DNA of 64,000 nt from Streptococcus cristatus AS 1.3089 (GTDB lineage Bacteria > Bacillota > Bacilli > Lactobacillales > Streptococcaceae): positions 1,652,213 to 1,716,212 of the forward strand of contig NC_021175.1 of assembly GCF_000385925.1 (NCBI RefSeq), read 5' to 3'. The position numbers were made by a program, and so were the translations under genes. The notes beneath the pieces are model-generated. The model saw nothing but the letters and a program-made list of their open reading frames with translations. It ran no database searches and was not told where the DNA came from. Shown piece by piece: positions 34,689-43,039 of the stretch. The first letter of the stretch is position 1, and the number at the start of each line of letters is the position of its first letter.

Positions 34689-36054
34689 AACTTCTGATTA
34701 ACTCCTTGATTAATTCAATATGGGTATAATAATCGGCAATCTTGACATTTTCATCGCCACCATGATCCCGACTGTTGGCATTCCCCAAGCCAAAGGCAGC
34801 CATCGGAACTTCTAAAGCCTCAAAGACTGTATGCATGGGGCCTGTTCCTGCCGAGGTCGGAAGCACCGATATGCCCTCTGGATAAAAATCCTTGGCCAGT
34901 TCAATCACATTCAGGATAGAAGGAGCACTCATATCACTACGATAGCTCATTTCTCCCAATGTATAAGTTAATTCTACCTTATCATAGCCATTTTTGTCCA
35001 GTTGCTTGCGAATCTTGTCTAAGACATCATGAGGTTCTAAGCCTGGTACCAAGCGTACTTCCATCTTGGCAGATGCATATGCTGGGAGGATGGTTTTGAC
35101 TCCTTGTCCCTGATAGCCCGAACCGAAGCCTTCAATGTTAATGGCTGGCTCAAAATAGAAGCGACGGAGGAATTCCTGCCTTTCCTCTTTCAAGACTGGA
35201 AGCTGGAGGCCGTAAATTTCCTTCAACTCTTCTGGTGTCTTCAGAGCGTACTGGGCAATCAAAGCTAGCTCTCGCTCATTGGGCTCCTGTACTTGCTCAT
35301 AGATACCCTCCACCAAAATCCGACCGTCAGCACTACGCAGGCTAGAGATAGCATCCATCAAGTACCAAGAAGCTGAATTAATGACACCGCCATAGCTAGA
35401 ATGAATATCGACTTCCGCACTACGAACAGACATATCAAAGGTGACAATCCCCTTATTTCCACCAGAAATTTCAAGCTGGCCTAGATTATTACGCGTGCCC
35501 TGCTCCCAGACCAGCAAATCTGCTCCCCGCAAATGTTTCTTATGCTTGGCCAGATATTTATCCAAGTCTGTTGAAGCCGACTCCTCTGCTCCCTCCATCA
35601 TGAAAATGATATTGACTGGCAGCGAACCGTGCTCTCGGATATACTTACGCACCGCTGTCAAACGCGCCGTAATGTGTCCCTTGTCATCATCGACTCCGCG
35701 GCCATACATAACACCGTAGTGGACAGACAGAGTAAAGGGATCGTTGGTCCAAGGCTGGTCATTATCGGCCGGCACCGTATCATAGTGGTGATAGAAAATG
35801 ATAGTCTTGGCCTCAGGATTGTCCGACTGAAACTCTGCCAATACAAAGGGAGCCGTGTAACTGTCATCAATCATCACTTTAGCACCTGCGGCAGTGAAAA
35901 TTTCTCCCAGATAGGTAGCTACCTCCTTGAGCCCAATTTGCTGGGCAAAGATAGACTTTTTAGAAATCAAAGTCCGTAACACCTCAAAATAGTGTTGGGC
36001 CACCTCATCATTTTCAAACTTTTTAATTTGTTCACTCTCAGTTGAGAAAGGCAT
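34678..36054 (-). CDS. M20 family metallopeptidase (dipeptidase-like)
   Basis: 458 aa. Metal-site motifs: FYHHYDTVPAD with first His/Asp, YGRGVDDDKGH, the catalytic Glu pair MMEGAEESAS, and later EVRLVPGL. The dimerisation domain spans about 200-310. The position between metQ and metN, as in pneumococcus, suggests hydrolysis of Met-containing dipeptides after uptake (inference). Cytoplasmic, no signal peptide. Confidence 0.88.
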   Translation of the reverse strand: MPFSTESEQIKKFENDEVAQHYFEVLRTLISKKSIFAQQIGLKEVATYLGEIFTAAGAKVMIDDSYTAPFVLAEFQSDNPEAKTIIFYHHYDTVPADNDQPWTNDPFTLSVHYGVMYGRGVDDDKGHITARLTAVRKYIREHGSLPVNIIFMMEGAEESASTDLDKYLAKHKKHLRGADLLVWEQGTRNNLGQLEISGGNKGIVTFDMSVRSAEVDIHSSYGGVINSASWYLMDAISSLRSADGRILVEGIYEQVQEPNERELALIAQYALKTPEELKEIYGLQLPVLKEERQEFLRRFYFEPAINIEGFGSGYQGQGVKTILPAYASAKMEVRLVPGLEPHDVLDKIRKQLDKNGYDKVELTYTLGEMSYRSDMSAPSILNVIELAKDFYPEGISVLPTSAGTGPMHTVFEALEVPMAAFGLGNANSRDHGGDENVKIADYYTHIELIKELIRSYEQ

Positions 36055-36203
36055 GTGTAACTCCCACTAATCGCATCTGTTTAAAGATGATCTGCTATGA
36101 TTCACAAAAGAACAAAGACTTGCTGTCGTGTAAGTCTGTGACTCTGCGTTTTAATATTGCTAAGTCATCTCCGCTGATAAAAACTCTAACTAATAGCAGA
36201 TAA

Positions 36204-36236
36204 AGGGCTGGAGAAATCCATTCCCCGCCCTTTCTA
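36204..36236 (-). terminator. Terminator after metQ
   Basis: On the minus strand GGGCGGGGAATGGATTTCTC and CAGCCC form a stem with a bulge, followed by TTTAT. It may partly terminate before the downstream M20-metN-metI genes. Confidence 0.5.
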
Positions 36237-36260
36237 TCTTCAATTATTTTCTATAAAATC

Positions 36261-37136
36261 TTACCAAACTGGTTGATCCATACCATCTGAAGACTCTTCG
36301 ATGACTTTTTTAACTTCGTCAGTATGATAAGCCTTGATGATTTTCTTGATGGCATCTGCCTTGTCAGATTTTTCCCAATCTTTCTTAGCAGCAATCAAGT
36401 TGTACCAAAGTTTAGAATTTTCATCTGTCTTTTCTTTGTAAAGAGCGTTCTTGTAGTCAATACCAGCTTCACGAACGAAGGTATTGTTGACAACTGCTGC
36501 ATCTACAGAAGTAAGAGAAGCTGCTGTTTGAGAAGCATCCAATTCAGAAATTTTCAAGTTTTTCTTGTTTTCTTTGATGTTAGCAACAGTCGCAAGCTTC
36601 GTTGAATCCACGTCCAACTTGATCAAACCAGCTGCTTGAAGAAGGTTCAAAGCACGACTTTCGTTTGTTGGGTCATTTGGTACGGCAATGCTTCCGTTTT
36701 CTGGAATGTCTTTCACAGCAGTATATTTGTTTTTGCCATCTTTAGTACCAGAGTAAAGACGGATTGGTGCGATATACGTATCTGCTACAGACACCAAATC
36801 AGCATTGTTTTCTTTATTCCAGTTTTTCAGGTAGTAGTAGTGCTGGAAGGCATTGATATCCGCATCGCCGTCACGAACTGCTTGGTTAGGCTGAGAGTAG
36901 TCTGTAAATTGGGTAAACTCCAATTTAACGCCTGCTTTTTCCTCGTCAAGAATTTCCTGAACCTTGTCCCAACGTGCTTCTTCTGTATCGCTGAGGTTCA
37001 TCACGCCGACTTTTACAGTGACTGTTGCACTGTCTGCTGACTTAGCGTCTTTAGATGTTGAAGATGAGCAAGCTGCCAAACCAAATGCTGCTACAGCTAA
37101 GAGTGCTGTTGCACCAAACCATTTTTTCAATTTCAT
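36261..37136 (-). CDS. metQ: Methionine-binding lipoprotein MetQ
   Basis: 291 aa. Lipoprotein signal with lipobox LAAC (residues about 20-23) after a KKWFGATALLAVAAFG hydrophobic stretch. NLPA-family binding fold: VGVMNLSDTEEARWDKVQ, QFTDYSQPNQAVRDGDADIN, FQHYYYLKNW, IAVPNDPTNESRALNLLQAA. Delivers methionine (possibly dipeptides) to MetNI. It lies upstream of M20-metN-metI on the same strand. Confidence 0.93.
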   Translation of the reverse strand: MKLKKWFGATALLAVAAFGLAACSSSTSKDAKSADSATVTVKVGVMNLSDTEEARWDKVQEILDEEKAGVKLEFTQFTDYSQPNQAVRDGDADINAFQHYYYLKNWNKENNADLVSVADTYIAPIRLYSGTKDGKNKYTAVKDIPENGSIAVPNDPTNESRALNLLQAAGLIKLDVDSTKLATVANIKENKKNLKISELDASQTAASLTSVDAAVVNNTFVREAGIDYKNALYKEKTDENSKLWYNLIAAKKDWEKSDKADAIKKIIKAYHTDEVKKVIEESSDGMDQPVW

Positions 37137-37221
37137 GAGATAATCTCCTTATAAAATATATTTTTTCTAGTGAAAGGGTTGTAAGTTATTTCCGATTGCT
37201 TAGGGCAAGGAAAATCAGAAC

Positions 37222-38055
37222 TTACTTGATATCCTTGGCATCTGGCAAGTAAGTGCCGCCAAAGAATTCTTTTGATAATTTTTCAAGTGTGCCATCCTCG
37301 TAGAGTTCCTTGATCCGCTTGTTCATGAAGGTTTGAAGCTCTTCTTGTCCTGAAGCAAGGATTGGATAGACATACGGTTGTTGGTCACTTGGAAGTTCAA
37401 TCACTTCGACATTATCTAAACCTTGGTCTTTGATGATAGTATCTACTGTGATACGCTCAAAGATCTTGTAGTCTGAACGACCATCATTCAAATTAGCCAA
37501 GATTTGTTGGATTGTACCATCTGTGTAGTTGATGGTTGTTGGATTTGAACTGTGCTCTTCATTGTACTTTTCCAGTTGTTTGGCTGTTGAAGTACCTTGA
37601 ACAACCTCAGTGGACTTGCCTCCGATATCGTCCAGCGACTTGATATTCACTCCTTTACGAACCACCAAGACGGTTGGGTTTTTAGCGTAAGGGTTGGTAT
37701 AGAGGTATTTACCAGCACGGTCTTCTGAATAACTGATGTTATTGGCACCGATTTGGTAGCGGTCACTGTCCAAGCCAGAGAAAACAGAAGCCCATTTGGT
37801 CTTGTTGAAGTTGACTTCGTACTTATCTGAACCTTTGAAGATTTCACGAAGCACTTCAATTTCGTAACCAGTTAGTTTTCCATCCTTATCTTCATAAGAG
37901 AAAGGCTTAGTTGTTCCAACCGTTCCGACTTCAATCGTCTTTTTCTTTGTAGCACTATCTTTACTTGCAGAAGACGAGCAGGCTACAAGCAGCCCAACTG
38001 CAAGACTTCCTACCACAGCAGTGGCAGTGTATTTCAATATCTTTTTAATATTCAT
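37222..38055 (-). CDS. Amino-acid ABC transporter substrate-binding lipoprotein (cystine-type)
   Basis: 277 aa from MNIKKILKY, chosen because AGGAGGAG lies 8 bases upstream; the longer frame ([12 protein letters not shown]) has no RBS. Lipobox LLVACSSS. Type 3 binding fold: [20 protein letters not shown], the ligand-coordinating [27 protein letters not shown]. Closest in design to cystine/glutamine binders, and corresponds by position to the AatB-like gene upstream of metQ in pneumococcus. No permease for it is adjacent. Confidence 0.85.
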   Translation of the reverse strand: MNIKKILKYTATAVVGSLAVGLLVACSSSASKDSATKKKTIEVGTVGTTKPFSYEDKDGKLTGYEIEVLREIFKGSDKYEVNFNKTKWASVFSGLDSDRYQIGANNISYSEDRAGKYLYTNPYAKNPTVLVVRKGVNIKSLDDIGGKSTEVVQGTSTAKQLEKYNEEHSSNPTTINYTDGTIQQILANLNDGRSDYKIFERITVDTIIKDQGLDNVEVIELPSDQQPYVYPILASGQEELQTFMNKRIKELYEDGTLEKLSKEFFGGTYLPDAKDIK

Positions 38056-38259
38056 ATCTCTATCTCCTCCTAAAGAGCATGTTTCTATCATACCAAAAGT
38101 CGAAAATCCTGACCATTATATATTTTTTATCAAGGTGATAGATTTTCTTTATCACTGATTCGATTATTCAAACTATTTGAAAATATCGAAATCTTGTTTT
38201 TCTATGATAACAAAAGAAGAAGAGCTTGCCTAGTTCTTATTTTCTATGAAAGACTATAG

Positions 38260-39396
38260 TTATTTCTTATAGTGCTTGAGGAGAAAGAGGGCGTTTTCGA
38301 CATAGTAAGGCACAGAGACCTGAAAGGCTGCATCGTCAATCGTCATGCTATCATGGTGCAGGTCAGGCGCATCTGCTGCACCATTTGAGCCGATAAAAGC
38401 AAAGACACCAGGGATTCTTTCTTGATAAAAGGCAAAGTCTTCGCCAGCTGAAGATGGCTGGGCAGGCAGTAGCTCCCCGATGTTCTGGGAGTTTTCAAAA
38501 ATAAGCTCGGCCAATTCTGGATCATTATAGGTCACTGGCGGAGTCTGATCCCAGATAATAGTGACCTTAGCACCGAAATTCTCCGCCGTATGCTCCACAA
38601 TACGGATAAAATCCGCCTTCAAACGCTTTTGCAAATCAGGGTTAAAACAACGAATCGTGCCTTCAAAAAAGCCATTTTGCGGCAGAACATTCCAAGTCGC
38701 CCCAGCTTCAATGTGTGTCACAGACAAAACAACTGGCTCAAAGGGCGAGACAGTCCGAGAAATCAGAGCTTGGAGATTTTGAATCATGCTGGTCAGAGTC
38801 AGCACCGTATCCACTCCTAAATCTGGTCGAGCCGCATGGCTGCTGACTCCCTCAACAGTCACCTTAAACTTTTCCACACCTGCCATCATGGCTCCCGCCT
38901 TCAAGGCTATTTGCCCAGCTTTTAACTGGGGCATATTGTGAAAACCGATAATCGCAACCACATCATCCAGCAAACCCGTAGCCAGAACTTGACTGGCTCC
39001 CTGAGAGGTTTCCTCGGCTGGCTGAAAAATCAGGCGAATGGTTCCCTGTAAATCTTCTTCCATAGCCTTGAGCAACTCCGCTGCTCCCAAGAGACTGGCT
39101 TGATGAAAATCATGACCGCAGGCATGCATGACACTAGGATTTTGGCTAGCGTAAGGCAGACCTGTCTGCTCTAAAATGGGCAGGGCATCAATATCTGCCC
39201 TCAAGGCGATCACGGGCTTTCCTTGACCAATTTCGGCAATCAAGCCCGTCTCTAAGCCAGAGTCCAAAATTTTAATTCCTAAGTCTTGCAAATAGCGGCT
39301 TAGAAAGGCTGTCGTTTCATATTCTTGGCCAGACAACTCTGGATGCTGATGAAGATAGTGACGCGTTTTTACTAATTTATCATAGAATTGTTTCAT
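38260..39396 (-). CDS. M20D amidohydrolase (N-acyl amino acid / diaminopimelate deacetylase-like)
   Basis: About 378 aa from MKQFYDKLVKTRHYLHQHPE, where AAGGAG lies 6 bases upstream. Metal site: HACGHDFHQAS (Cys-Gly-His), FQPAEETSQGA (Glu pair) and IGFHNMPQL. C-terminal PSSAGEDFAFY carries a further metal contact region. The M20D group hydrolyses N-acyl amino acids; the exact substrate is uncertain. Promoter-distal spacing suggests a separate unit from the genes downstream. Confidence 0.88.
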   Translation of the reverse strand: MKQFYDKLVKTRHYLHQHPELSGQEYETTAFLSRYLQDLGIKILDSGLETGLIAEIGQGKPVIALRADIDALPILEQTGLPYASQNPSVMHACGHDFHQASLLGAAELLKAMEEDLQGTIRLIFQPAEETSQGASQVLATGLLDDVVAIIGFHNMPQLKAGQIALKAGAMMAGVEKFKVTVEGVSSHAARPDLGVDTVLTLTSMIQNLQALISRTVSPFEPVVLSVTHIEAGATWNVLPQNGFFEGTIRCFNPDLQKRLKADFIRIVEHTAENFGAKVTIIWDQTPPVTYNDPELAELIFENSQNIGELLPAQPSSAGEDFAFYQERIPGVFAFIGSNGAADAPDLHHDSMTIDDAAFQVSVPYYVENALFLLKHYKK

Positions 39397-39457
39397 AGCA
39401 GGCTCCTTCACTCTACATATCTATCCTCCAGTATAGCACAAAGCTAGACTAGGAAAC

Positions 39458-39495
39458 AAAAATAGAGAGCAGAATGAAGCATCCGCCCTCTCATC
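39458..39495 (-). terminator. Terminator after the DUF5105 lipoprotein
   Basis: GAGAG-GGCGGATG-CTT-CATTCTGCTCTC on the minus strand, followed by TATTTTTG. Confidence 0.65.
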
Positions 39496-39501
39496 TTGCT
39501 A

Positions 39502-40596
39502 TTAGGATATATCGCCTTCAAAAGCTCTGACGATGGATTCATAAGAATAATCACGTTCTAGAACCCATTTACCATCTGTTTTGACAAATTTCAACTGATA
39601 ATCTCGCTCTGGCGTAAGGAGAGGACGTGAGTCCATTCCAGCCATCATGTCATTGGCATAGCTCTTATCGGTAGCTTTATAGAGATCACTCAGACTTCCA
39701 TATTCAGAACGATGCTTATCATAAAAATCTTGACGGTAGGTATACATAGTTTTATTTAGACTGACCGTTCTCGGTTTGATCTTGATAACGATTGAATTTG
39801 GCATGTACTGGGCTACTGTATAATCAATTTCTGAGCGTTTAGCATTACTTTTCACATAGGCATCAATGAAAGCATTGATTTCATCATCACTAAAGGGATA
39901 ATCATGCAATTTACGTGTGAAATCTGCTGCAAAAGCTGCTCTATAATCTTTTTTATCTTGCTCCAAATCGCCACCTAAAACTAAATCGCCTTTGTCTTTA
40001 GAAGATTTTGTCTTTGCTTCTCCTCCCAAGAAAACAGAATTGAGGTAATCAGAAGCTAATTTCTTTGATTCGTCAACGTGATTAGGATATTTCGCAGGAT
40101 CAACCTTTAGTTTGATAGCTTCTGCTTTTTCATCCGAGCTATAGGTTTTCTTCTCATAGTGAAGTTCATATTTCTTGCCATCTTCAACCTTAAAGACCAG
40201 ATTACCAGAAAGAGTTTTTCCTTCCGCTAAATCTTCATAGCTCAGTGTTTTGAAGTTTTCTTTATCATCATAGACTCCGACTGGCTGGATTTTTTCGCCT
40301 TCTGAATCATAAAAAGCAATATCTGAGGAGGAAATCATGATTTTATCATTCGTTTTATTTTTAATTTCCAAAGACAAGGCCAAGTATTTTGCATCAGCTG
40401 ATCCGTTGCTTGGCATAATAAACTGACCTTCTTTAATCTGGATATCAACCTGCCCATTGCTGGCTGATTTTTTGACAGTCTTCTCCTGACTTGGCTTACC
40501 AGAATGTTTTTTATTTGGACTTGGAAGCAAGGCACAGGCTGTTAAACTCAGACCTGCCACAAGCAAAGCTGTGTATTTAAATACTTTTTTCATCAT
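39502..40596 (-). CDS. DUF5105/DUF4352-like lipoprotein
   Basis: 364 aa. Signal and lipobox LSLTACALL. Residues about 50-165 form a DUF4352-like immunoglobulin fold (YLALSLEIKNKTNDKIMISS); the rest resembles DUF5105, ending WVLERDYSYESIVRAFEG. Surface-exposed, role unknown; such lipoproteins are frequent in streptococci and often near stress or envelope genes. Confidence 0.75.
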   Translation of the reverse strand: MMKKVFKYTALLVAGLSLTACALLPSPNKKHSGKPSQEKTVKKSASNGQVDIQIKEGQFIMPSNGSADAKYLALSLEIKNKTNDKIMISSSDIAFYDSEGEKIQPVGVYDDKENFKTLSYEDLAEGKTLSGNLVFKVEDGKKYELHYEKKTYSSDEKAEAIKLKVDPAKYPNHVDESKKLASDYLNSVFLGGEAKTKSSKDKGDLVLGGDLEQDKKDYRAAFAADFTRKLHDYPFSDDEINAFIDAYVKSNAKRSEIDYTVAQYMPNSIVIKIKPRTVSLNKTMYTYRQDFYDKHRSEYGSLSDLYKATDKSYANDMMAGMDSRPLLTPERDYQLKFVKTDGKWVLERDYSYESIVRAFEGDIS

Positions 40597-40747
40597 TGTC
40601 TCCTTAATTTCTTAATACTGTGACTTTTCTATTTTATCATACTTGGCTAAACTGGTAAATAGCGGTTGAGATTGTCTATATATAAATGCAACATTGCAAT
40701 CGCTCGAATGACCAAGCAGATCAAATCTCTACTCTATCATAATATTT

Positions 40748-41308
40748 CTATGGAAAGAGCCACTTGATATGCGGAGCAAGTTGGGAAATTTCTTGATGAA
40801 GTTCATTGAAGCTAGCATTTTTCACATCAGCCAAGTTCAAAGAGACAGCACTCTCCTCTTGATTTTTAGGATAGAAATATAAAGTTCGACTGTCCGGTTC
40901 TGACGTAGATCGATAGATATCGTATTCAATTTGCTCAATCTCCTGCCACAAGAAGTACTTCTCTCTTTTAGCAGATAAGCCTCTCAGCCTTATTCCCATC
41001 TCATCCATCTCTAAAATCGGTGGTTTATGATTCGAAATATAGCCTAGAACGATCATAAAAATAGCGTCTATGCCCATTACCCAATAGACTGGATTGAGCA
41101 TATTGTTGCTTTCTTCAGTAATCTGCCTCCTTATTTGGTCTTCTTCGTTGATAGAAGCCCTATGAACCAGTTGATTGCTACTATTTTGACTTGTTGACTC
41201 AGGAGAGGCATCATTCATAGATACAGAAGACCTGATAAAAAAGATACCAAAGAGTAAGAGAAAGCCTATGACATAAAATCTTGCTCCATCGCGCTTGTAT
41301 ACTTTCAT
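40748..41308 (-). CDS. Membrane protein with PH-like domain
   Basis: 186 aa. One helix near residues 12-27, a Ser/Asn-rich extracellular segment, a second helix near 70-88, then a C-terminal domain (MGIRLRGLSAKREKYFLWQE, IEQIEYDIYR, LYFYPKN) with the strand pattern of bacterial PH-like or STM3941-type proteins. Function not recognised. Confidence 0.65.
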   Translation of the reverse strand: MKVYKRDGARFYVIGFLLLFGIFFIRSSVSMNDASPESTSQNSSNQLVHRASINEEDQIRRQITEESNNMLNPVYWVMGIDAIFMIVLGYISNHKPPILEMDEMGIRLRGLSAKREKYFLWQEIEQIEYDIYRSTSEPDSRTLYFYPKNQEESAVSLNLADVKNASFNELHQEISQLAPHIKWLFP

Positions 41309-41337
41309 TCTATTCCTATCCTTTCCAGATACATTTC

Positions 41338-41748
41338 CTATATGAGAACTCCTTCCAAATGATCCAATTCATGCTGGCAGATTTGCGCTGGAAAATCCTC
41401 TAAAGTGATAGTCTTCTTCAGCCAGTTCTGATCCAGATATTCGACCGTGATTTTCTGATAGCGAATGGTTGACCGACTGCCTGTCAAGGACAGACAGCCT
41501 TCTTCCGTTTCATAAGGGCCAGACTTCTGAATGAGAACTGGATTAAACATGACCATGGGCAGCATGCCATACATAAAAATAATCACCCGCTTTTGGGAAC
41601 CAATCATATTCGCAGCAAGGCCGACACAAGACTCTCTATGGGCCAACAAGGTATCCTGCAAATCCTGAGCCAAGAATAGATCATCTTTCGTGGCAGGAAC
41701 TGATTTTTGCTGTAAAAAGAAGGGATCTTTCACAATTGCTTTTTGCAT
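41338..41748 (-). CDS. Peptide-deformylase-like protein, short form
   Basis: 136 aa, against about 200 for the streptococcal main deformylase. Motif 1 is GLAANMIG where deformylases have G-x-G-L-A-A-x-Q, so the active-site Gln is replaced by Met. Motif 2 EEGCLSL with the metal Cys and motif 3 QICQHELDHLEG with HExxH are intact. It may still bind metal, but normal deformylase activity is doubtful. It ends right after motif 3 (VLI). Second deformylase-like genes are common in streptococci. Confidence 0.8.
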   Translation of the reverse strand: MQKAIVKDPFFLQQKSVPATKDDLFLAQDLQDTLLAHRESCVGLAANMIGSQKRVIIFMYGMLPMVMFNPVLIQKSGPYETEEGCLSLTGSRSTIRYQKITVEYLDQNWLKKTITLEDFPAQICQHELDHLEGVLI

Positions 41749-41828
41749 CTTTCACCTCAAATGGAAGAGGTTGGATTCCCTATCTCAGCCTCCTTAGTTT
41801 ATTTGAACACTCTCAACGCCTTATTTAC

Positions 41829-42728
41829 TTATTTTGCATAGCGTTCGCTAATATCTTTTGCGAGGACAAAATTTCCTAGTGTGGCTGAACCATTTCCTGC
41901 GACAGCCGGTGTGACAATGTAGTCACGCACATTTGGCACTGGCAGGTAACCATTGAGTAGGACAGTGAATTTCTCACGAACACGGTCCAACATGTGCTGC
42001 TGCGCCATCACACCACCACCAAAGACAATGACATCTGGACGGAAAGTCACTGTCGCTTGAATAGCTGCCTGCGCAATATAATAAGCCTGAATATCCCAGA
42101 CAGTACTATTGAGCTCAATATTTTCACCCCGTACACCTGTCCGCGCCTCTAAGCTAGGACCAGCCGCTAAACCTTCCAAACAACCCTTGTGGAAAGGACA
42201 AACGCCATTAAAGCCTTTTTCCTCATCCATCGGGTGCTTAGCTACATAGTAGTGACCCATTTCTGGGTGGCCTGTCCCCCCGACAAATTCACCACGTTGA
42301 ATAGCACCAGCGCCAATCCCCGTTCCAATCGTATAATAAACTAGATTTTCAATGCGGCCGCCAGCATTATTGCGAGCTACAACTTCACCATAGGCAGAGC
42401 TGTTGACATCTGTCGTAAAGTAAATAGGCACATTCAAAGCACGACGAAGCGCTCCCACAATGTCCACATTTGCCCAATGTGGTTTTGGAGTTGTTGTGAT
42501 GTAGCCATATGTTTTTGAATTAGGATCAATATCAATAGGACCGAAAGAGCCGACTGCCAGACCAGCTAGATTGTCAAAACGAGAGAAGAACTCAATCGTT
42601 TTATCCAGTGTCTCAATCGGTGTAGTCGTAGGAAATTGTGTCTTTTCTACAACATTAAAATTTTCATCGCCCACAGCACAGATAAATTTCGTTCCACCAG
42701 CTTCTAAACTTCCGTACAATTTTGTCAT
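41829..42728 (-). CDS. scrK: Fructokinase (ROK family)
   Basis: 299 aa from MTKLYGSLEAGGTKF, with AGAGGTG upstream; the longer frame starting at 42824 is rejected for lack of an RBS. ATP motif LEAGGTKFICAVG, catalytic GTGIGAGAIQ, the zinc-binding ROK signature GHPEMGHYYVAKHPMDEEKG ... CPFHKGCLEG with His and three Cys. Phosphorylates fructose released by ScrB. It lies downstream of scrA, separated by an R1 repeat. Confidence 0.93.
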   Translation of the reverse strand: MTKLYGSLEAGGTKFICAVGDENFNVVEKTQFPTTTPIETLDKTIEFFSRFDNLAGLAVGSFGPIDIDPNSKTYGYITTTPKPHWANVDIVGALRRALNVPIYFTTDVNSSAYGEVVARNNAGGRIENLVYYTIGTGIGAGAIQRGEFVGGTGHPEMGHYYVAKHPMDEEKGFNGVCPFHKGCLEGLAAGPSLEARTGVRGENIELNSTVWDIQAYYIAQAAIQATVTFRPDVIVFGGGVMAQQHMLDRVREKFTVLLNGYLPVPNVRDYIVTPAVAGNGSATLGNFVLAKDISERYAK

Positions 42729-42836
42729 TTCAAACACCTCTTGTATTCTTTGTATTCCATTATAGCATATTTCCATATTGGAAATGGCTCTATATTTTAG
42801 ATTTTCCTCTGTAAATCTTAGCACTCAAGTAAAAAG

Positions 42837-43010
42837 AGAGTGGGACAGAAATCGGTAATTCGTTAGAATTCGATTTCGTCGTCCCACCTCCGCACAGTTG
42901 AGTAGTGCTCTAAAAGCTGATGAAACCAGCCTAGTAGAGCCCACTCAACCACTGCGTCTTGCTCGACAATCCAAAGACAATTGAGAGGCTAGGACTTTTG
43001 TCCCAGCCTC
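42837..43010 (-). repeat. R1 repeat, copy 2 (inverted)
   Basis: Same element as at 32752, 48865, 54523 and 60002 but in the opposite orientation, so its GAGGCTGGGAC hairpin end faces the scrA stop. It lies between scrA and scrK and could reduce read-through into scrK. Confidence 0.85.
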
Positions 43011-43039
43011 TTTCCTTTGTTGACTTTCTCTAGCTATGA

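Noticed and set aside
38056..38260. MetR/CmbR-type binding site upstream of the cystine-type binding protein
   Set aside because: Several AT-rich partial palindromes exist but none matches a consensus well enough to name.
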